The position numbers and the translations under genes were made by a program. Below are positions 34,537-39,063 of a DNA stretch of 39,063 nt, one piece after another. This stretch comes from Halanaerobiaceae bacterium ANBcell28 (GTDB taxonomy: Bacteria; Bacillota; Halanaerobiia; Halanaerobiales; DTU029): the NCBI GenBank assembly GCA_037623315.1, contig JBBJJH010000030.1:1-39063 (forward strand), read 5' to 3'. Every line of letters starts with the position of its first letter. Position 1 is the first letter of the stretch. The notes beneath the pieces were generated by a model that was not told the DNA's origin, made no database searches, and worked only from the letters and a program-made list of their open reading frames with translations.

Positions 34537-35589
34537 TTGAGGAAAAAAGAAAAAGTAATCTTATTATCTGTAACGATTGTATTTGCTGTTCTACTTATTA
34601 TAGGTTTCTTATTTCATAATGAAATAAGAAGTCTGTCCACTTTAACGATGATTGACAATCATCCAATGTATCAAATGACCTATTATGGTGACTATGGTTT
34701 TGATGATTTTTTAAAAATAGGAGCTAATAGTGATAGTGATATTGAGAATTTTGTAACCCAACGCTTACTAAAAGGTTTACCTATAAATCTAGGGGTAACT
34801 GGTGATGGATGTACAGCTTTTGTAGCTAAAAACGAAAAAGGTGAAATTATTTTTGGTCGGAATTTTGACTTTGATTTTGCTCCATCACTTCAAGTATTTA
34901 CAGCAGCAAATAATGGCTTTAAATCTGTATCAACAGTAAATTTAAGCTATGCTGGTTATTCAGAAGATAATTTGCCTGATGGTCTATCAGCAAATAGTTT
35001 CTTAACGCTTTCATCACCATTTCTTCCTTTTGATGGAATGAATGAAAAAGGTCTTGCCATAGCTTTACTGGCTGTTCCAGAGATACAATATACACCTGAT
35101 GCAAATAAAGTTACACTGAACACAACTACAGCCATAAGATTGGTTCTTGATCAAGCAGCTAATGTGGATGAAGCCGTTGAACTGTTAAGAAGCTATAATA
35201 TTTACTTTTCAGGGGATATATATTGTCATTATTTGATAGCAGATGCACAAGGTAATTCTGTGATAGTAGAATATTGGGATGGAGAACTTCAGACAATTAA
35301 ACCTTCGGGAGAATATCAGATTGCTTCAAATTTTATAGTTTATAATGATTTGAATATTGGTGATGGATATTGTGAATTTGAACGGTATAATATTGTAGAT
35401 GAAAAAATGAGGGTCAACAATGGAATATTAACAGAAGAAGAGGCGATTAAATTACTAACAGAAGTGGGTGTATATTTTGATGGTGAAGATAGACTTCAAT
35501 GGTCAGTTCTATACAATCTTACAACACTTGAAGGCAAGATTTTTGCTGGGCGAAATACAGATAATGTTATAGAATTTCAATTTGATTAA
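34537..35589 (+). CDS. membrane-anchored Ntn-hydrolase, choloylglycine/penicillin acylase-like
   Basis: 350 aa. One N-terminal transmembrane helix (about 7-27) anchors an extracytoplasmic linear-amide hydrolase domain. Cys92 in TGDGCTAFVAKNEKGEIIFGRNFDFDF is the expected N-terminal nucleophile, exposed by self-cleavage before Cys; the following GRNFDF and the later LPFDGMNEKGLAIALLAVP, LNTTTAIRLVLDQA and ASNF blocks fit the CBAH/acyl-CoA:6-APA acyltransferase superfamily. Targets could be N-acyl amides such as lactones, bile-type amides or penicillins; no substrate can be named. TTG start at 34537 after GAGGTAG. Sits among resistance-type genes. Confidence 0.8.
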   Translation: MRKKEKVILLSVTIVFAVLLIIGFLFHNEIRSLSTLTMIDNHPMYQMTYYGDYGFDDFLKIGANSDSDIENFVTQRLLKGLPINLGVTGDGCTAFVAKNEKGEIIFGRNFDFDFAPSLQVFTAANNGFKSVSTVNLSYAGYSEDNLPDGLSANSFLTLSSPFLPFDGMNEKGLAIALLAVPEIQYTPDANKVTLNTTTAIRLVLDQAANVDEAVELLRSYNIYFSGDIYCHYLIADAQGNSVIVEYWDGELQTIKPSGEYQIASNFIVYNDLNIGDGYCEFERYNIVDEKMRVNNGILTEEEAIKLLTEVGVYFDGEDRLQWSVLYNLTTLEGKIFAGRNTDNVIEFQFD

Positions 35590-35591
35590 AT

Positions 35592-36359
35592 ATGGTTTTT
35601 AAGTGCTATTCTGATATATATGGTAATGTAGTTCTTAAATTAGGCAATATATCTTCAAAAGAAATAATTACAGAATATAATACCTTGTTTGAATATGCTG
35701 GCAGAAAATTTTGCAAGGTATATGCAGCTGATATTGAAAACAGGGTTATATTAGAAGAATATATTAGACCAGGGAATCCTTTGAACGAAGAGAATTCTCT
35801 TGAGAAAAGACTTTCTGTATTTACTTCTCTGTATAAGGATCTACATATAAAGTCAGCCAAAGAAGAAAGATATCCTACTTATCTTCAATGGGTTAAGAGA
35901 ATAACTCAATATATGAGTAAGCGCGAAGATTATAAAGACCTGTATTTATATATGAAAAAGGCTGAAGAGATATGTTTAAATCTTAGTAGTTTATACCCCA
36001 GGAGAATGCTTCTTCATGGTGACTTTCATCATGAAAATATTCTGCTTGCTAATGATGGTGAGTATCGAATTATTGACCCTAAAGGGGTTATTGGTGATCC
36101 TGTATTTGATATTCCAAGATTTATTTTAAATGAGTTTGATAATGTTCAGTCTTTGCAAACATATAAGAAAATACAGAAAGTTATAAGAATATTAGGAGAA
36201 ATACTAGATATACCAGAGCCTATATTGAAGCAATGTTTCTTTGTAGAAACTGCAATGGGAGCATGCTGGTGTGTGGAAGATGATGAATACGAGGATCATT
36301 TAAAAGACGTTATTTTTGCTGAGGAGATTATGAATGGAGGTTCTTTTTCAAATTTATAG
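35592..36359 (+). CDS. APH(6)/hydroxyurea-type antibiotic phosphotransferase-like kinase
   Basis: 255 aa. Catalytic LLHGDFHHENILLANDGEYRIIDPKGVIGDPVFDIPRFI (His142, Asp144; DPKG metal site) is the hallmark of the PF04655 group that includes streptomycin 6-kinases. The N-lobe is short: VVLKLG begins at about residue 12, while relatives usually have 30-50 more residues ahead, including the nucleotide loop. No Shine-Dalgarno precedes the ATG at 35592, which lies 2 nt after the hydrolase stop, and the frame is closed just upstream, so the gene is either 5'-truncated or translated by coupling. Activity is uncertain. Confidence 0.75.
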   Translation: MVFKCYSDIYGNVVLKLGNISSKEIITEYNTLFEYAGRKFCKVYAADIENRVILEEYIRPGNPLNEENSLEKRLSVFTSLYKDLHIKSAKEERYPTYLQWVKRITQYMSKREDYKDLYLYMKKAEEICLNLSSLYPRRMLLHGDFHHENILLANDGEYRIIDPKGVIGDPVFDIPRFILNEFDNVQSLQTYKKIQKVIRILGEILDIPEPILKQCFFVETAMGACWCVEDDEYEDHLKDVIFAEEIMNGGSFSNL

Positions 36360-36384
36360 GTGTAAAAAAATTTAAACTGGTACA

Positions 36385-36414
36385 TTTGAGGTATATAAAG
36401 AAATACAAGGTTAG
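36385..36414 (+). repeat. remnant copy of the DUF4932 gene 3' end
   Basis: These 30 bases match the last 30 of the DUF4932 pseudogene (34468-34497) at all but about four positions and encode FEVYKEIQG-stop against FEAYKEIQD-stop. The copies are in direct orientation and flank the hydrolase and APH(6)-like genes, so a second DUF4932 gene was probably once here and was deleted. Confidence 0.7.
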
Positions 36415-36511
36415 ATGGTATACATAAATTATGCCCTGTTTCTACGGGATACAGCTGTTGTTTTAATGAGTTTGACGAAGGACTATCAAAGTGATTGAAA
36501 GGAGAAATTAT

Positions 36512-37016
36512 ATGTATTTTCGTATAGGCTCTACCGCCTTTTTATTTAATAGAGATAAAGTATTGCTATTGAAGAGGTCATGTGATAAAAAAGATTGCTC
36601 CGGGAGTATGGTCTGGTGTAGGAGGTCATTCAGAACCATTTGAGCTGAATGATCCTTTAGCTACTTGTTATAGAGAAATATTTGAAGAAACTGGTATAGA
36701 GAAAATAGATATAGAAAGTTTAAGTTTAAAATATATTACTTTGAGAAAATGTATAAAAAACAAAGAGACTAGATTAAGTTATTTTTATTTTGGAAATACA
36801 AATATTATTGATCTACGAGAGAATAATGAGGGTGAATTATTTTGGATAGATAAAGAAAAAGTCCTGGACTTTGAAATGCCATTTACTATAAAAGGAGTAT
36901 TAGATCATTATTTTACTAAAGGACATTCAAATGAGGAAATTTATGTTGGTGTAGTGACTGATGAAGGTAATATTAAGTGGACAGTGTTAGGCGATTATGA
37001 GAATTCAGGAATATAA
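36512..37016 (+). pseudogene. frameshifted NUDIX hydrolase gene
   Basis: The ATG at 36512 (after AAAGGAG) begins YFRIGSTAFLFNRDKVLLLKRSCDKK; the rest of the NUDIX domain, IAPGVWSGVGGHSEPFELNDPLATCYREIFEETGI, continues in the next frame. The Nudix box (GxxxxxE...REXXEE) is recognisable as GGHSEPFELNDPLATCYREIFEETGI. Deleting one A from the A6 run at about 36585-36590 restores one 167-aa frame. NUDIX enzymes hydrolyse nucleoside diphosphates linked to another moiety; this one is close to MutT/ADP-ribose-type by length only. The stretch from 36582 could still make a 144-aa product from GTG, lacking the first beta strand. Confidence 0.75.
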
Positions 37017-37043
37017 AATTATTATAAGAGGTGATGAATTAAA

Positions 37044-37365
37044 ATGAAACAGAAATACATGATATTAGTCTTGATTATAGGAGTGTTAATTATATCTAGT
37101 GCTTTTACTTATGCTGATATTGAGTTTGAAGAAGAGTTCATTGAAATGCAGAATTTATATTACAATTTAAGAGAAAGTAGTTAAAAAATTAATAAAGCAA
37201 TATGAGCATAATAGAGATGGCTATACAGAAGCAAAAACAAAGTTTATAAAAAAATGGACAGAACAAGCAAGAAAAGAATTTCCTAATAGATATTTACCGT
37301 AAAACTTTTTCATGGTAATGATAACAGATGAAGATGGTAATATAATAGGTCAAAGGAAAGTATAA
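37044..37365 (+). pseudogene. broken gene for a small secreted protein, unknown function
   Basis: ATG 37044 after AGAGGTGATG starts a clean signal peptide (MKQKYMILVLIIGVLIISSAFTYA, cleavage likely after TYA) and an acidic stretch, stopping at 37182-37184 after 46 aa. The protein resumes in the next frame as EKVVKKLIKQYEHNRDGYTE through NRYLP, consistent with one extra base near 37168-37171. It is then cut by TAA at 37300-37302 where Lys would fit, and continues in frame as NFFMVMITDEDGNIIGQRKV to the TAA at 37363-37365. Total about 106 codons. Not recognised. Confidence 0.6.
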
Positions 37366-37388
37366 GGTTCTAAAAGGGAGGAAAGCAA

Positions 37389-37871
37389 ATGAGTAAGTTT
37401 GAAACTGAAAGATTGTTAATGAGAAAAATTAAGCCAGATGATGCTGAGGGGTTAAAAGAATATGCTTTGTACAAGGTAAGTTCAGGGTATGAAGCATGGG
37501 AAAACTGGCCAACTGATCAAGAAGGATCTAAGAAACTTGCAGAACACTTAGCTGATAAAGATAACTATTGGTCTGTGATTAGAAAATCTGATTTTAAATT
37601 TATAGGATTCATTTCATTTAATGAAGTAGATGATAAGAGTAATCTTGATATGGGACATGGTTTTATATCTGAATATAATAATGATGGAGAAGCGGTTGAA
37701 GCTATAAAAAAAATGATACAGTATGCATTTGATTCTTTAGATATAGAAGCTATTGATGCACGAAATCCTGAAGAATGGAAAGAGAAAGTTGCACCTTTAA
37801 AGAAAATTGGTTTTAAAAGAGTTGATGAGAATAGATTGCAGATGACAAGGGATAAATGGAATTCTCTTTGA
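37389..37871 (+). CDS. GNAT acetyltransferase, RimJ/RimL-like
   Basis: 160 aa. FETERLLMRKIKPDDAEGLKEYA at the N-terminus, FIGFISFNEVDDKSNLDMGHGFISEYNNDGEAVEAIKKMIQYAF over the acetyl-CoA-binding part, and a C-terminal LKKIGFKRV follow the RimJ/RimL order. The usual Q/RxxGxG/A loop is degenerate (EYNNDGEAVEA), and the Asn-N-S motif before the last helix is replaced by NPEEWKEK, so acetyl-CoA binding may be weakened. Acceptor unknown. Shine-Dalgarno GGGAGGAAAG. Confidence 0.8.
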   Translation: MSKFETERLLMRKIKPDDAEGLKEYALYKVSSGYEAWENWPTDQEGSKKLAEHLADKDNYWSVIRKSDFKFIGFISFNEVDDKSNLDMGHGFISEYNNDGEAVEAIKKMIQYAFDSLDIEAIDARNPEEWKEKVAPLKKIGFKRVDENRLQMTRDKWNSL

Positions 37872-37926
37872 TCATTAGAGGCTTCAAGAGATTTGGCATT
37901 ATTATTTAATTGTGGAGGTATTATAA

Positions 37927-38403
37927 ATGAAAATTCAAGAAATGAACTCAGAAAATCTTAAAGAAGTAGCCAAATTGTATCTTAAACTTGTAGATTTCAT
38001 GAAAGAAGATATTGGTGATGCCTATTTTGATTATGATTCAATATCAGATAAACATTTCACTAAATGGTTAAAAACAACTCTTGATGATGATAATCAAGTG
38101 ACTTATATAGCTTGTGATAAAAAGAATGTAATCGCTTTTATCTCAGGAGAGATCAAAGATTGTTTTTTACCTATTTCTAATGTCAAAAAAATCGGATATA
38201 TTATAGGGGCGTTTGTAATAAGTGAATATAGAAAACAGGGTATTATGAAAAAATTAGAAACAACTATAGTTGACTTTTTTGATAAAAAGGATATATCTTT
38301 TGTGGAACTAAATGTTATTAGTGCTAATCAATTAGGATCTAAAACATGGGATTCATTAGGATACCAGGAGTTTAGAAAACAAATGCGAAAACGAATAAAA
38401 TAA
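37927..38403 (+). CDS. GNAT acetyltransferase
   Basis: 158 aa. The acetyl-CoA loop is in IGAFVISEYRKQGIMKKLE (RKQGIM for the Q/RxxGxG/A motif), and the last part FVELNVISANQLGSKTWDSLGYQEFRKQMRK carries the expected Asn-containing strand and the Tyr that often acts as general acid (GYQEF). Typical of aminoglycoside 6'- or ribosomal-protein-type GNATs; acceptor unknown. Shine-Dalgarno GGAGG 7-9 nt before the ATG. Not a recent duplicate of the GNAT upstream. Confidence 0.82.
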   Translation: MKIQEMNSENLKEVAKLYLKLVDFMKEDIGDAYFDYDSISDKHFTKWLKTTLDDDNQVTYIACDKKNVIAFISGEIKDCFLPISNVKKIGYIIGAFVISEYRKQGIMKKLETTIVDFFDKKDISFVELNVISANQLGSKTWDSLGYQEFRKQMRKRIK

Positions 38404-38511
38404 TATGAACTAAACATGACTTAGTAAAAAATTACTAAATCAGGAACCACATAAGTTTAAATTGATTAATAGGTTCATAATAGAATGCACAGGGGTTAGG
38501 GGTTGAAAACA

Positions 38512-38808
38512 ATGCCAGAAACAATAACACTATCATATTTACAGGATTATATAAAGGATAAAGATTTTAAACCAGATTTAAAACATGCATATTTTCTAAA
38601 GCTAGTAGAAGAAATTGGAGAACTATCAGAAGTATTAAGAAAAGATAAAAGAATGATCAATTCGAATATTAAAGACACGGTTGAAGAAGAATTATATGAT
38701 GTTTTGTACTATCTGCTGGCTTTAGCAAATGTATATGAAGTAGATCTAGAAGAAGCTTTTATTCTTAAGGAAAAAGTTAATAATAAAAAGTATAATAGAA
38801 TGATGTAG
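38512..38808 (+). CDS. MazG-like nucleotide pyrophosphohydrolase
   Basis: 98 aa, a single MazG-type all-alpha domain. KLVEEIGELSEVLR (EExxE) and EEELYDVLYYLLALANVYEVDLEEAF (ExxD, metal binding) then NNKKYNRM give the family pattern. These hydrolyse (d)NTPs to monophosphate, cleaning non-standard nucleotides. ATG at 38512 has AGGGG 9 nt upstream; a TTG at 38503 is in frame but overlaps that Shine-Dalgarno. The short form lacks a second domain. Confidence 0.85.
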   Translation: MPETITLSYLQDYIKDKDFKPDLKHAYFLKLVEEIGELSEVLRKDKRMINSNIKDTVEEELYDVLYYLLALANVYEVDLEEAFILKEKVNNKKYNRMM

Positions 38809-39063
38809 AAGATAGTTTATGAAAACAAGGGAAGTAGAAAGGATTGAAATGAAAAAATAGCGCCGTGTATTCTCTGAAAAAATCTATATCTCCATTGAGG
38901 AAAAGTAATGGCATATTTTATAGAAACCTTCTACAACTTTAGGTCTGAAGTAGCCCGAGTAAATTTTTTAGTTTAGAAAAAAGGAAAATTTAGATAGATA
39001 TACAATAATATGATTGTAAAACAAAAACACCAATATTTTTTCACTTTAAAAGCACTACAGTAT
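38809..39063. other. window end, no gene recognised
   Basis: About 255 bp of AT-rich sequence with only very short ORFs and no start with a good Shine-Dalgarno. It may be a decayed gene. Confidence 0.5.

Overview
The window is AT-rich, uses TTG/GTG starts fairly often, and carries a chain of genes typical of low-GC Gram-positive anaerobes (Bacillota). The order of patatin (ylbK), PDZ/Lon-like protease (ylbL), tmcAL (ylbM), DUF177 (ylbN), rpmF, fapR and plsX follows the Bacillus-type arrangement. Fermentative pta-ackA is inserted between tmcAL and ylbN, and enoyl-ACP reduction is by FabK. A clostridial or halanaerobial-type fermenter is the best guess; genus cannot be fixed from the sequence alone. 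Most of the window is chromosomal core; the last 11 kb is accessory.

Layout. 1-5.9 kb: menG-like methyltransferase (minus), a DUF1015 protein, a DUF1232-like membrane protein, a secreted protein of unknown function, a Y-family DNA polymerase behind two LexA-type boxes, and an SRAP (HMCES/YedK) abasic-site protein (minus). 6.2-9.5 kb: patatin-ylbL operon convergent with tmcAL. 9.7-12.0 kb: pta and ackA, which make the acetate that TmcAL activates. 12.05-12.8 kb: ylbN-rpmF from a strong promoter. 12.86-20.5 kb: fapR-plsX-fabH-fabK-fabD-fabG-acpP-fabF-rnc, headed by a promoter with a near-perfect FapR operator, so the type II fatty-acid pathway is probably autoregulated by malonyl-CoA. 20.6-27.7 kb: a small membrane-anchored protein, then aroH-aroF-tyrA, a 332-bp degenerate palindrome, aroA, and trpE-trpG.

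The most interesting signal is the control region of trpE. After a good promoter the leader carries about ten (G/U)AG triplets, most with a 5-nt period, then a strong intrinsic terminator; a segment inside the triplet array can pair with the terminator's upstream arm. This is the logic of TRAP (MtrB) attenuation in Bacillus subtilis. A second 5-nt-period triplet array covers the Shine-Dalgarno, start codon and first codons of trpE, suggesting a second, translational layer. Only trpE and trpG are here; the other trp genes are not in the window.

28.0-38.8 kb: an accessory run rich in antibiotic-modification folds: AAC(3)-like acetyltransferase, ApgM-type phosphoglycerate mutase, APH-family kinase, MATE exporter behind an attenuator-like leader, a DUF4932 pseudogene, a membrane-anchored Ntn-hydrolase, an APH(6)-like kinase, a frameshifted NUDIX gene, a broken secreted-protein gene, two GNAT acetyltransferases and a MazG-like protein. 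At least three genes between 33.3 and 37.4 kb are broken, several by what looks like one extra A or a Lys-to-TAA change, so this segment is either decaying or needs read-level checking. No rRNA, tRNA, CRISPR array or intact insertion sequence was recognised.
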